Assembly (NCBI GenBank): GCA_037176705.1
Contig: CM073886.1
Coordinates: 8,328,001 to 8,392,000 of the forward strand
Direction of reading: 5' to 3'
DNA length: 64,000 nt
Source of the DNA: Molossus alvarezi
Lineage: Eukaryota; Chordata; Mammalia; Chiroptera; Molossidae
This document shows positions 43,196-53,215 of this stretch, one piece after another (the first letter of the stretch is position 1; every line of letters starts with the position of its first letter). Both the position numbers and the translations under genes were made by a program. The notes beneath the pieces were generated by a model that worked only from the letters and a program-made list of their open reading frames with translations, searched no databases and had not been told where the DNA came from.

Positions 43196-43490
43196 ACCTT
43201 TGTCAGGCGGGTCCCAAGCATCCCACAGCAAGCGTCGCAGACATGTCTGATGAACAAGACAGTGAGACGTGCCGAAAACAGACGGTGACAGAGTGAATGT
43301 CTGTCATTCTGAAAAGAACGGTCACAAGTCGGGGCCCGTGCAGTTTACTACGGGATAGCAGGCAGCCAAAGGAGGACCAGTTGCAAAGTAATGTGTTCAG
43401 TAGGCACCACTTAGAGCAAACATTGATATTTTTAAAAGTATGTGTTTCTGTGAATATTCTCATGATGACCAGTGTGGAAGATTCCCTTCT

Positions 43491-43714
43491 TTATTTTATT
43501 TTATTGATTTTAGAGAGGGAGGAAGGGAGAGAGAGAGGGAGGGAAACACTGATGTGAGAGATAAACATCGATCAGTTGCCTCCCATAGGTGCCTGACGGT
43601 GCCCAACCGCAGATGGAACCCGAAACTTAGGATTGTGCCGGACCGGGAATCAAACCCAAGACCTTCCAGTGCAAGGGACGACTCTCCAACCAACTGAGCC
43701 ACACTGGCCAGGGC
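43491..43714 (-). repeat. VES-type SINE, short-tail subfamily
   Basis: TTTTATTGATTTTAGAGAGGG tail block, GGAAGGGAGAGAGAG body, B box GGGAATCAAACCCAAG, and head ending GAGCCACACTGGCCAGGGC. Flanks 43477-43490 and 43715-43728 match at 11 of 14 positions, a worn TSD. Confidence 0.9.
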
Positions 43715-43729
43715 GAAGACTGCCTCTTA

Positions 43730-44820
43730 GAAGTTGTTGGGAAAGGGGTTCTCAGTCCTGGCTGAATATTGGAATCAGCTGGGGAGATAGTCCCAGTGCT
43801 GAAAGATTTCTGCAGACGGCACAGACCCTGCAAAGCCCTCACGCCGCTTTGCTTTCTCCTCGGCAGCCCTGCTCAGCCCTGGGACGTGTGGGCGCCGAGG
43901 AGCCGACAGCAGCGCCTTCCCGTGAAGTCCGGGCCGACTCTCAGGTCCACTGCCGTCCTCTGCCGTGCCAGGCTCCAGCTCAGCGCCACGCAGCCTCTGG
44001 TCATCGTGTCTCCTTCCGCTCCTCTGGTCTGCGACAGTCCCTCCGCCTTTCCCTATTTCTTCTGTAGTCAAGCGGTAATAGTAAATACTTTATTTATTAT
44101 TAATTATTATTAAATATCAAAGTGCTATCTAATTATAAACACATATATTACTATCCTGTGTACACAATCTTAATAGTTATATACCAGATACTATGTAATT
44201 ATATATATACTTTAAAAAACTAAATGTAAATTTAATCTAATTAAATTTACATTTAATTAAATGTAAAAACCAAAATTTCCACTCTAGTCCAATATCTCAG
44301 GATTCACTTGCTCTTTCCCTCCTTGCATATTTACAATTGATGTCACTACTTATTTGTTCAGCCCGGAGTAAGTATAAAATACCACTTTGAGAATCAGTAA
44401 ACTGTTTCCCTGTGAAAAGCAAATTTATAAATGTACAAAACAGAGTCCAGTGTTTGTTTCATTTTGTCTTTACTCTTATAGTTTCTGGCCAAAATACCGT
44501 TTTCTAAAGTTACTAAGGCCAGCATCTTTTTTTTTAGTTCCTGGAGAACTTTTGAAAACTTCAGCCCCTGGAGCCCAGCCCGCCCGCCGGGGCCTTCGGG
44601 GTGAGTCCGGGCCTGACGCTCTGTAGGGCCGCAGGCCTTCCCACCGCAGCGGGGATGCCGCTTCCGGGACTGGGAGCGCAGGGACAGTTCCAAGTGTCAC
44701 GTGCTTCCCCGGCCTCGCTAGTCAGCAAGAACATGAACTCTTTTGTAATTTAAAGCAAAATAAGAAACATCTTTTAAAAATAGGGGGAGAATAGCAGTCG
44801 CAGAAACCAGACTATTCCTA
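43730..44820. other. Unique stretch with AT-rich core
   Basis: No gene recognised. The block at 44060-44290 is strongly AT-rich and includes a perfect hairpin (44221-44255). A GC-rich patch lies at 44560-44670. Confidence 0.45.
44221..44255. repeat. Perfect 16-bp AT-rich inverted repeat
   Basis: TAAATGTAAATTTAAT, a 3-base CTA loop, then its exact reverse complement. A third related arm follows at 44254-44265. Confidence 0.9.
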
Positions 44821-44827
44821 GTTCTTC

Positions 44828-44912
44828 CTATTCACAGCTGTCTGACTTCGGGAGAGTGACTTGAACATTCTGAGCCTCTGTGGGCGACGTGTAGATTCAG
44901 TCTAATGTCATC
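44828..44912 (+). repeat. MIR fragment
   Basis: ACAGCTGTCTGACTTCGGG, GAGTGACTTGAACATTC and TGAGCCTCTGTGGGC fit the plus-strand MIR core. Confidence 0.5.
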
Positions 44913-44927
44913 CACCTCATCTTTCTT

Positions 44928-45142
44928 TCTTTTTTTCCTTTATTGATTTTAAAGAGAGAGGAAGGGAGGGAGAGAGAAATAGAAACATGGGTGAGAGAGA
45001 ACATTGATTGGCCGCCTCCTGCACACACCCCCACTGGGGATTGGGCCCACAACCTGGGCATGTGCCCTGACCGGGTATCGAACTGGCGACCTCTTGGTGC
45101 AGGGTCGACGCTCAGCCACTGAGCCACACCGGCTGGGTGATT
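44928..45142 (-). repeat. VES-type SINE, short-tail subfamily, perfect TSD
   Basis: TTTATTGATTTTAAAGAGAG tail block, TTGGGCCCACAACCTGGGC, B box GGGTATCGAACTGGCG, head ending GAGCCACACCGGCTGGG. ACCTCATCTTTCTT is exactly repeated at 44914-44927 and 45143-45156. Confidence 0.93.
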
Positions 45143-45207
45143 ACCTCATCTTTCTTATGGGGCTATGCCACAGACCACCTGAGATCATGTATGTGAACAC
45201 ATTTTTT

Positions 45208-45496
45208 TTTAAATCCTTACCTGAGGATATTTTTCTATTTATCTTCAGATAGAGTGGGAGGGAGAAGTGAGTGAGAGAGAAAGAGAGAGAGAGAGAGAGA
45301 GGGAGAGGGAGAGAGGGAGAGAGAGAGACAAACATCAATGTGAGAGAGACACATTGATTGGCTGCCTCCCACACGACTCCAACCTGGGCCAGGGACTGAA
45401 CAGCAACCGAGGTACATGCCCTTGGCTGGAATCAAACCTGTGACTCTTTGGTCAGCAGGCCGACAACTCCAACCACTGAGTCAAACCAGTCAGGGC
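45208..45496 (-). repeat. VES-type SINE, long-tail subfamily, perfect TSD
   Basis: T run, AATCCTTACCTGAGGATATTT, a long GAGAGAGGGAGAGG tract (about 45275-45330), GGAATCAAACCTGTGAC B box, and a head ending CAAACCAGTCAGGGC. TGTGAACACATTTTTT is exactly repeated at 45192-45207 and 45497-45512. Confidence 0.93.
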
Positions 45497-45513
45497 TGTG
45501 AACACATTTTTTA

Positions 45514-45835
45514 TGGCCTTAAAGAAATAGTCAAATCAAAGGAATTGTTATTCCTAAATTATAGCAACTGATGGGTTGTTTTGAGGACTAATGGTGGCTG
45601 TTACCTGCACCTTTGGTGTGGCCATCAAACAAACCAGTGGCCTGACAAATATGGCAAATGTGTCCCCCCAGGCCTTATTAAGTGGTGAAAAATATTTAAA
45701 GGGGGTAGCTTTTTTTTTCCTGCTAACATACCAGTTCTTGTGTATCATTTTTTAGAATTAAGGTCAGTTTTCCTGCTTTTGTGAAGTATACCTGAGTCAT
45801 CTTCAAAATACTATTTCAGTGAAGTCTCCTCTGAT
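45514..45835. other. Unique non-coding stretch
   Basis: No gene or named repeat. Confidence 0.4.
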
Positions 45836-45839
45836 TCTA

Positions 45840-46080
45840 AGTGAAAGGATACTCAATGCAAACTGGCCTGTGCAAAATCCAGATTGGCTCATATTATAGA
45901 AAATCAATGGAGGATGACTTCAGGTATAGCTGGATCCAGGAGCTAAACAATGTAGCCAGAATTTGGTTTGTCTCTATTGCCCAGTTTTATTATGATTTTG
46001 GTTTCATCCTCTTCCTCAGGAACAAGATAAAAATGATAGCTCCTCTTCACAGGCTGTAGGGTCAGGCCCAGTGGTAGGAA
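45840..46080. repeat. Ancient interspersed repeat, family unresolved
   Basis: GATTGGCTCATATTATAG, GACTTCAGGTATAGCTGGATCC and AGGAGCTAAACAATGTAGCC resemble a common old mammalian repeat, which the segment at 51500-51830 may also represent. Confidence 0.35.
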
Positions 46081-46249
46081 AGCAGACTTGCTTATCTCCC
46101 AGAAACAGAAGACTCTTCCTTTCTTTGTTTTGGTTGTATTATTCTATTTGGGTCACAAGCCTATTCACATGTCTGTTTTTTGAACGGATCAGTGCAGTGG
46201 GGTGTGGGATATATTGATTTAGTCTAGTTTTTATGTGCTGTGATTTGCT

Positions 46250-46720
46250 GATTAATTTCATGTGTCACCTTGATTGTGCCCAGGTTAGACACTGTTCCTG
46301 CGTGTGTCCATGAGAGGGTTTCTGGATGAGAGTACACTGGACTCAGCTCAGTCGGATGCCTCAGTAACGCAGGCGGCCCTCCTTAGTGTGAGTGGGCATC
46401 ACACAATCCACTGAGGCCTGAACAGAACAAAAGGAGGAGGAAGGAGGAATTCAGTCCCTTTCTTTCCTGCCTCCCTGTTGAGCTGGAACATCTCACCTCG
46501 TCTTCTCCTGCCCATGCACAGGACTGACACCATTGCCAAGCTCTCCCCTCCCCCGCCTCAGGCTTTCAGACTTAAAGTGGAATTACACCACCAGCTTTCC
46601 TGGGTCTCCAGCTTGCAGATGGCAGATTGTGGGACTTCATATCGCATGAGCCAATTCCTCATAATAAATATATGCATCTCCTGTCACTTCTGTGTCTCTG
46701 ACAAATGCATGGACCGATTC
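46250..46720 (+). repeat. Ancient LTR-like repeat, family unresolved
   Basis: ACCTTGATTGTGCCCAGG, TGAGTGGGCATCACACAATCC, CCAGCTTGCAGATGGCAGATTG, TGGGACTTCATATCGCATGAG and CAATTCCTCATAATAAATATATG follow the layout of an old mammalian LTR with a polyadenylation signal near its end. The element at 55880-56200 looks related. Confidence 0.5.
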
Positions 46721-46834
46721 CTGAAGCTGGGTCAGGCAGTGGAGGGAGAGTCCCCAGAAAAACAAAGACAGCTACCCAAGAAGGTGACTTGCTTCTGGAG
46801 AAGCAAACCACATACATTCACTTCACTGACCTCT

Positions 46835-46849
46835 TCCTATGAAAGTCTT
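46835..46849. repeat. Left TSD of HAL1-like copy B
   Basis: TCCTATGAAAGTCTT is repeated exactly at 49020-49034. The next base is A, making a GTCTT/A target. Confidence 0.92.
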
Positions 46850-47019
46850 TTTTTTTTTTTTACATTTTATTTTTATTTATTTTTTATCTTTATTGTTGAC
46901 TGTATTACAGATGTTCCTCATTTTCCCCCATTGACCGCCTCCTCCCAACTCATGCCCCCCTCCTGCCTTTTCCCACATTGTTGTCTGTGTCCATTGGTTA
47001 TGCATATAAGTTCTTTGGT

Positions 47020-47235
47020 TTATTTCTTCCCACCCCCAACCCCCTTCCCTTTGAGGTTTGTCAGTCTAGCAAACAATTTGTACTTCTTAATCCCTTCACC
47101 TTTTTCACCCATTCCCCCAACCCCCTCCCATCTGGCAACCAACAAAATGTTCTCTGTATCTATGAGAATGTTTCTGTTCTGCCTGTTCATTTTGTTTGTA
47201 GATTCCATTGTTGATAGATATGTATTCATTGCCAT
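47020..47235 (-). CDS. Small downstream ORF of HAL1-like copy B
   Basis: A 71-codon frame starting MAMNTYLSTMEST just after the end of ORF1 (it overlaps ORF1's last bases at 47226-47235). The first residues match the L1 ORF2 start, then the frame runs through 3'-UTR-derived sequence (QNRNILID, GGMGEK) to a Lys/Gly-rich end. The homologous frame is open in copy A. No domain is recognised; translation is unproven. Confidence 0.35.
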   Translation of the reverse strand: MAMNTYLSTMESTNKMNRQNRNILIDTENILLVARWEGVGGMGEKGEGIKKYKLFARLTNLKGKGVGGGKK

Positions 47236-48167
47236 TTTGTTTGTTCATATATTTTATCTTTTTCTTCAAAAAGACCCTTCAACATTTCATATAATAACGG
47301 TTTGGTGGTGATGAACTCCTTTAGCTTTTTCTTGTCTGGGAAACTCTGTATAAGGCCATTGATTCTAAATGACAGCTTTACAGGATAGAGTAATCTTAGT
47401 TGTAGGTTCTTGCTTTTTATCACTCTGAATATTTCTTGCCACTCCCTTCTGGCCTGCAAAGTTTCTTTTGAGAGATCAGCTGACAGTCTTATGGGAACTC
47501 CCTTGTAGGTAACTAACTGCCTTTCTCTTGCTGCTTTTAAGATTCTCCCTTTGTCTTGAACCTTTTCCATTTTGATGATGATGTGTCTTGGTGTGTGCCT
47601 CTTGGGGTTCATCTTGTTTGGGACTCTCTGTGCTTCCTGGACTTGTATGTCTGTTTCCTTCACCAAGTTAGGGAAGTTTTCTGCTATTATTGTTTCAAAT
47701 AGATTTTTGATTTTTTGTTCTCTCTCTTCTCCTTCCGGCACCCCCAAGATGTGAATGTTGGCACGCTTGAAGTTGTCCCAGAGTCTCCTTACACTATCCT
47801 CATTTTTTTGGACTCTTTTTTCTATTTGCTGTTCTGATTGGGCTTTTTTTGCTTCCTTATATTCCACATCAATGATTTGCTTCTTGGCTTTACCTACTCT
47901 ACTATTGAATCTGTGTAAATTATTCTTTATTTCAGTTAGTGCCTCCTTCATTTCTGACTGTGCATCCTTCATTTCTGACTTCTCTTTTTTTATGCTCCTG
48001 AGGCCCTCACTAAGTTCACTGATGTTCTCACTAAGTTTACTGAGCATCCTAATAAGCAGTATTTTGAACTCAGCATCTGTTAGGTTGCTTATCTCCATTT
48101 CGCTTAGTTCTTTTATTGGGGTTTTGTTCTGTTCTTTCATTTGGAACCTGTTTCTTTGTCTCCTCAA
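47226..48167 (-). CDS. HAL1-like ORF1 protein, intact
   Basis: 313 codons with no stop or frameshift, somewhat shorter than human L1 ORF1p (338 residues). Residues 1-40 are basic and polar; a coiled coil with leucine heptads runs from about 35 to 125 (LSKLSENISELSEGL); an RRM-like domain spans about 132-226 ([18 protein letters not shown]); and the C-terminal domain, about 227-300, has the RREW motif at 240-243 and YPVKLSF at 261-267. By family knowledge it would form a trimer that coats RNA in the cytoplasm. I chose the Met at 48167 because it precedes the conserved QMKEQNK start region. Transcription would rely on the element's own 5' UTR. Confidence 0.88.
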   Translation of the reverse strand: MRRQRNRFQMKEQNKTPIKELSEMEISNLTDAEFKILLIRMLSKLSENISELSEGLRSIKKEKSEMKDAQSEMKEALTEIKNNLHRFNSRVGKAKKQIIDVEYKEAKKAQSEQQIEKRVQKNEDSVRRLWDNFKRANIHILGVPEGEEREQKIKNLFETIIAENFPNLVKETDIQVQEAQRVPNKMNPKRHTPRHIIIKMEKVQDKGRILKAARERQLVTYKGVPIRLSADLSKETLQARREWQEIFRVIKSKNLQLRLLYPVKLSFRINGLIQSFPDKKKLKEFITTKPLLYEMLKGLFEEKDKIYEQTKWQ

Positions 48168-49019
48168 TTTGGCTGCCTCCCTGTGTTTGTTTCTGTGTAT
48201 TACTTAACAAGAGATATGGGGCTAGCTGAGAGCAGATGCTGCTTGTTTGAAAGAATTTAGGAAAACTTGAAGCAGGATCCAAGACAGGCCAATCCTATGG
48301 TTAAGCAACTGGCAACAGCTTGGGTGGGCCTGAAGGTTGGGGGGGGGCGGGGCCTCAGGGAATCACAGGGCGGGGCTACCAGTGTGAGCTGGGTTGTTGG
48401 AGTCCCAGATATGGCTTCTGTCTGCCGCCCCAGGGAAGGGCTCCCCAAAGGAACAAAGGCCTCTGACAGCACGTTTGTCCTGGAGAAAGCCCCCTCTCCA
48501 GCCCTTGCTCCAGTGCCAAACAGCTCAGTTCTTCCTTGTATGTCTCTGGTGCCCCTCGAGCTGCCTCCCCTCCAAGCTTAGAGGGAGTAAGTCCGATAAT
48601 TCTGTGCGCGGGCCCTTTAAGGAGCTGCCTGGGGCTCCAGCCGCCTCAGCCTCCCTGAGCCTCAGTTTCCGCTGGTTTTTCCAGCCAGAAGTTATGGGGA
48701 TTCTCTTTCTGGTGCTGGAACCCTGAGCAGGGCAGCTGGTGTGGGACGGGGACCCCTCAGTCCTCAGGGAGGACCTTCCCAGCCGAGGTGTCCTCCTGAT
48801 TTTTATCCACCACACATGGGTGTGGGACCAGCCCGTCCCCTCTGCCCTCCTACCAGTCTCGATGTGGCTGCTGCTTTAATCCCGTAGTTGCAGGACTTCC
48901 ATTCAGCTTGATGTCAGGCGGTTCTGAATGATGGTTGTTCTGTAGTTTAGTTGTAACTTTGATGTGGTTGTGGGAGGACGATACCGCAGTTATGTACCTG
49001 CCATCCTGACTGGAAGTCC
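48168..49019 (-). promoter_or_regulatory. HAL1-like 5' UTR, copy B
   Basis: GC-rich leader homologous to 14668-15713, including GGGCCTCAGGGAATCAC and CCCCAGGGAAGGGCTC. The YY1-like site at its start is mutated relative to copy A (CAGGATGGCAGG in place of CAAGATGGCGGC), so promoter strength may be reduced. A G7 run lies near 48340. Confidence 0.6.
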
Positions 49020-49058
49020 TCCTATGAAAGTCTTAGAGGGAAAACCTTCATCTTATAT

Positions 49059-49249
49059 CAGCGGTTCTCAACCTGTGGGTCGCGACCCCCTTGAGGGTCG
49101 AACGACCCTTTCACAGGGGTCGCCTAAGACATAACAGTAGCAAAATTACAGTTATGAAGTAGCAACAAATATAATTTTATGGTTGGCGGTCACCACAACA
49201 TGAGGAGCTGTATTAAAGGTCGCCGCATTAGGAAGGCTGAGAACCACTG
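49059..49249. mobile_element. SPIN-type (Space Invader) hAT MITE
   Basis: It starts CAGCGGTTCTCAACCTGTGG and ends GGCTGAGAACCACTG, the hAT terminal inverted repeats of SPIN elements, with the typical GGTCGCGACCCC and CACAGGGGTCGCCTAAGAC interior and TAGCAAAATTACAGTTATG centre. At 191 bp it is non-autonomous, with no transposase. I do not see a matching 8-bp TSD. SPIN elements are known to have spread horizontally among tetrapods, including bats. Confidence 0.85.
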
Positions 49250-49519
49250 TGAAGGAAACAGGTTCCACAGTCCTTGAGATACAACCACAGCAACAGAGTA
49301 GCAGGGACCAACCACTAACCACAGTTTAGCTTTCAAGTTTTAGAAGTTGAGACCCAAATTTCCAAGATTCAACCAGAGAGAGAAAATTAACTCTGGACCC
49401 AAAGAAAAGTGAAAATATTTTCGTTATGCATTCCCAGAATCAGTTTATTTTGTGCCTGGTGTTTATCCTTATTTTTAAACCTTCCTTAATGAAATAAATG
49501 ACCTATAGTGCTTGTTACA
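49250..49519. other. Unique non-coding stretch
   Basis: Nothing recognised in this short AT-moderate segment. Confidence 0.4.
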
Positions 49520-49840
49520 AGTACCGATTCTCAGGTTCCTCTCCCACTGATTACATTTCACAGTGCATGCCTGGGGTACGGTCACGGAGGCTCGTTTTCT
49601 TATTATTGGGCATGTTTGTGGAGTGCTGTGTATGACAGTAGTTTTCTCAAGCAGATTAAGACAGAACCTCTTGGGTGAGACCTGGGCATCATAATTATTA
49701 TTACTTTTTCAAGTTCTCAGGGTTGAGAACCAATGCATTGTGCATTCGGCAGGGATTCTGGGAGCTTGATCTACAAGCCTGACTTCTGTAGCGTTAACTA
49801 GCATTCTCGGGGTCCTTACACATACCATAGTTTGAGAAAC
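49520..49840. repeat. Diverged MER5-type hAT remnants
   Basis: Fragments such as GTACCGATTCTCAGG, CTCAGGGTTGAGAACCAATG and CATAGTTTGAGAAACACTG look like ends of MER5-type hAT elements, possibly two overlapping copies. Confidence 0.45.
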
Positions 49841-49849
49841 ACTGTTATA

Positions 49850-50185
49850 GAGCCTCAGTGCTCACAGTGTGGTCCCCAACTGGCAGCATCCACGTCAGAA
49901 GGGCAGCATGTGTCCCCACCGCAGACCTGCAGAATCAGGGTCTGCATTTCAACAATATCCCCCATTGACCTGTAACATATCAAAACACATCTCTGAGATA
50001 GGCCCCCGTTCCTCTCATCAGCTTAAGCCAATCAGGAGAGAGCCTGTTAAATATTGATGTCTAAGCCCCACTCCAAAATGCTCTGATGAACTGGGGGGAC
50101 CTTGGGTAGTATCTCTCTATCGGTAATTTTAGAAAAGTTCCCCATGGGATTCCACCATACAGCCAGGGTTGAGAACCACTGTTAT
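49850..50185 (+). repeat. MER5A/B-type hAT elements
   Basis: CAGTGTGGTCCCCAACTGG...CAGAATCAGGGTCTGCATTTC and ATTTTAGAAAAGTTCCCCATGGG...CAGCCAGGGTTGAGAACCACTG correspond to MER5-type interior and terminal repeat. Confidence 0.6.
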
Positions 50186-50189
50186 AGGG

Positions 50190-50690
50190 AAAACTGTTTG
50201 CTATCAAACAGTTAAATTCAGTGGCCACGTTTATTAGCTCTATGGCGTTAGATGTGATGTCACAAATGGACATATGTCTGAAGTACTATTTCTGGGCAGA
50301 TGGTGCACATGGAGCTCCCGGCGTGTTCCTTACCTCGTGCCTGAGGTTCTGGGAAGGATTGTTCTGCAAACTGGAGTGAAAAACATGTGCAGCCAAACGG
50401 AGCTGCAGAAGGCAGGAGCGAGAACTCACGTTTGCATTAAGAGAACTATGGCAAAGAGGAAGGGACTGTCCACCCCTTCCCCCGGGGCTGCTTGCTCCTC
50501 AGTCTAACAAGCCTGGGTGTCCAGGGGATGCCTAGTTAGGCTGTTTCTGTCCCTGGATCCTGCAGTTTGAACACCGACTTCCCTTCTGCAGGTAAATCAG
50601 ATGGCGTTTCTCAAAGCGGTGAGCGGTGAGCGCCATCCCCGGTTTGGAGGGAGGGGCTGTCTTCCTATAGGCTCTTTTAGACTCTTTCTC
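50190..50690. other. Unique non-coding stretch
   Basis: No gene or named repeat. Confidence 0.4.
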
Positions 50691-50694
50691 ACCA

Positions 50695-50900
50695 GACCGG
50701 TGTGGCGCAGTGGTTGAGCGTCGATCCATGCACCAAGAGGTTGCTGGTTCGATTCTCTGTTAAGGCACATGCCCAGGTTGTGGGTCCAATCCCCAGTGGG
50801 GCATGCAGGAGGCGGCTGATCAATGTTCTCTCTCATCGATGTTTCTATCTGTCTCTCCCTCTCCTTTCCTCTCTCTAAAAGCAATTAAAATTTTTTTTTT
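50695..50900 (+). repeat. VES-type SINE, short-tail subfamily
   Basis: ACCGGTGTGGCGCAGTGGTTG head, B box GGTTCGATTCTCTG, CCAATCCCCAGTGGGG, CTCTCATCGATGTTTC, CTCCCTCTCCTTTCCTC and an A tail ending in a T run. Flanking TTTAGACTCTTTCTC and TTTAGTCTTTCTC suggest a slightly diverged TSD. Confidence 0.92.
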
Positions 50901-50904
50901 TTAG

Positions 50905-51495
50905 TCTTTCTCTTCATCAGGGTGCAATGACGCCAACTCCTGCGGTTTAATAGGCGAGGAAAGTGCTTAGCTTTCTGGCTGGATTTCCAATAGGCATGTC
51001 TGATGCAGGTGCCTTTCTGACCGAATCAGCTGCCAGGGATCTCTCTACCAAGTTCTCTCTGGGCATAAGCTGTTACAACTGAACAGCTTAAATCAGCTTC
51101 ATCTCCAGGAGCAGAGGACAGAAAAAATAATAATGTTGGTGGAAGCTTGTATATGCAAAGAAGAACCTCTTTGATGATGGCGAGTGAGTTTGCACAATAT
51201 CTGCTCTTCTGCTGAAATCAGACCAGAGCCTCCATGGGCAGTGCCAAAGCCATGCTCCTGAGAACAGCTACATTCAGATTCAAATGGAAGCGTCAGGTCA
51301 CTTAGCAGTCAGTCATTTTACTGACGATCTCCCAGGAGGACTTTGGCCAGAGCTGGTCAGGAAGTATCACCTGAGCTCACCGGTGTGAGCCTGGGCCAGG
51401 CTTCGGCCATGGTTAATATCAGAGCCCAACTTGTTGATGCTCTGGCTCTGGTGTGTTTGAGTTGGGCACAGAGAGAGGCAATTCAAATATTTTTG
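50905..51495. other. Unique non-coding stretch
   Basis: No gene or named repeat. Confidence 0.4.
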
Positions 51496-51499
51496 TATT

Positions 51500-51830
51500 A
51501 GTAAGAATGCTTTCAGGTACCATTTAGCAAAAACCAAAATAAACTGGATTAAATATGGATGGAGTTTATGGATTCATACAAATAAATAAATAACCTAGAT
51601 TTACTAGGTTTCAGAAATTGATGGATCAGAATTTTTCAAATCTGTCATCTTCCAGGCTTATTCTACTGCCTTTGTCCTCATGGTAGCCAAATAGCTGAAG
51701 TCAGTCTAGACTTCACATCAGAGCCCGAGGGGACTTCCCTTTTCCCAGCCATGAAAAGTCCTGAGCTCCACGCTGATGGGTCTGACGTTATATGCCTGCC
51801 TAACACTCAGACAGTCATGTCCAAGGGAAA
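51500..51830. repeat. Ancient interspersed repeat, family unresolved
   Basis: GTAAGAATGCTTTCAGGTACC, AAACTGGATTAAATATGG, CAGGCTTATTCTACTGCC and AGTCCTGAGCTCCACGC fit a widespread old mammalian repeat pattern. I cannot name it with confidence. Confidence 0.35.
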
Positions 51831-51834
51831 TGAC

Positions 51835-52122
51835 TCTGTGGAGAGTGGATGATTCAATTCCACCCAAACCTCAAAGCCACTTCTCAATAAGGTAAATGAA
51901 TATCAAAAGGAAGACTCCTATAGAGACACTCTCACAAGGCCTTAATAAATTTTTTAAAATTAGAGATAACTTGAGCAGATATAAGGTAGGTTTGCTGTAG
52001 AATCTCTTGTCCAAGTGAGGTACGTGGAAATCCAGATGAACTCTCTAGGATCATCTCATGCTGGTGCAAAGCTATTTTGAAAGGTAGGAGGTTTGATCTT
52101 ACAGCCATTGGATGCCTTCTGA

Positions 52123-52174
<52 letters not shown>

Positions 52175-53055
52175 GTGGAGGTAGAGATCCCTGAATGTCT
52201 TTATTTACTAAGTATATTAGCTCCAGGGTCACAATCTAGCATCCTTCCCCAACCCTTCTCATCATTCTTAGTGGTCAAAATATTCATTTGGTTCTTTGAT
52301 CTCTCCTCCAACCGCCTTTATCCCACCCCATTCCCATCACCCACACCAGTGTTCCCACCCTGAACTTTGCACCACCAGTAAGTTTACCTCTTTTTCACAC
52401 ACACACACACACACAAAATTTCAAACACAGTCTTAGACTATCAGTTTACTTTTCTGCTCACCTATTCCAGAACCCTCAATGCCACAATTCTTCCATCCTT
52501 GCAATCCTCGGGCCTTGGGCCACGTCTCCCTCCCAGCATTCCTCAGCCTTCTCCCATGACTGCTTGCCTCCTTGTCCAGCTTAGATTTCATGACCCATTT
52601 TTATAATTATTACCTTGAAAACACTATAACTCCTCTCTCTCTTCTTTCATCTTGTTCAGATGGTTAAAATCCCCTAACTAGCTAAATATTACTGAGAAAA
52701 AAATAAAAGAATCAGGCCAATCAGTTTCACTTAAAATTCATGACCGCAGACCTCACGTGGACGCTCGCCATAGCTCTGCCAGCCCAGTGCTCCCCCGTAA
52801 GACTCCTTCCTGTTCTCCAGACAACCATGTCATAAGTTCTCTCTTTTCTTCAGACCTCACATTCCCACTCCTCGTGCCTCTTATTCTCACATGATGATAT
52901 AACTTCATATATTTTGGGAAAGTAGAAATCAACAGAGGAGATTTCTCATCACCTCACCACCAATCTGCTCATACTTGTTTTCTCTTCTTAGATTTTTCTC
53001 CCCTTCAGATGGAAGGCATAGGGGAGGAAGTGGGTATGGGGAGTTAATACTTATG
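51835..53055. other. Unique non-coding stretch with microsatellites
   Basis: No gene recognised. It contains the GT23 tract at 52125-52170 and a short CA tract near 52398-52416. Confidence 0.45.
52125..52170. repeat. (GT)23 microsatellite
   Basis: 23 uninterrupted GT units, likely polymorphic. Confidence 0.97.
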
Positions 53056-53059
53056 GGTA

Positions 53060-53215
53060 CAGAGTTTCAGTTTGAAATTAAAAAAATTCTGGAGATGGAT
53101 GGTGGTGATGTTTGCACAACAATGTGAGTGTAATTAAAACACCAAACTGCATAGTTTTAAACAGTTAAAATGGTAAATTTTGTGCTATTTATATTTAACC
53201 ATAATAAAAATATTG
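53060..53215 (+). repeat. Old L1M 3' UTR end
   Basis: TTCTGGAGATGGATGGTGGTGATG, TTTGCACAACAATGTGAGTG, ACCAAACTGCATAGTTTTAAAC and TTTAACCATAATAAAAAT form the classic mammalian L1M 3' end. Confidence 0.8.

Larger units (their letters stand above)
46850..49019 (-). mobile_element. HAL1-like ORF1-only LINE, copy B, full length
   Basis: A 2.17-kb minus-strand element between perfect 15-bp TSDs. From its 5' end (49019): 850-bp 5' UTR, uninterrupted ORF1 (48167-47226), a small frame derived from the start of ORF2, a 3' UTR, and an A-rich tail. ORF2 is absent although both ends are present, so the element inserted in this ORF2-less form. Established knowledge: such half-L1 (HAL1) elements have arisen from L1 in several mammals and need L1 reverse transcriptase in trans. 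Copy A at 13325-15713 shares the architecture. Confidence 0.92.

Noticed and set aside
46478..47311. 277-codon plus-strand frame
   Set aside because: It joins an old LTR-like repeat to the antisense 3' UTR of the HAL1-like element across its TSD; an accident of insertion.
49051..49257. 8-bp TSD for the SPIN-type element
   Set aside because: TCTTATAT on the left and TGAAGGAA on the right do not match.
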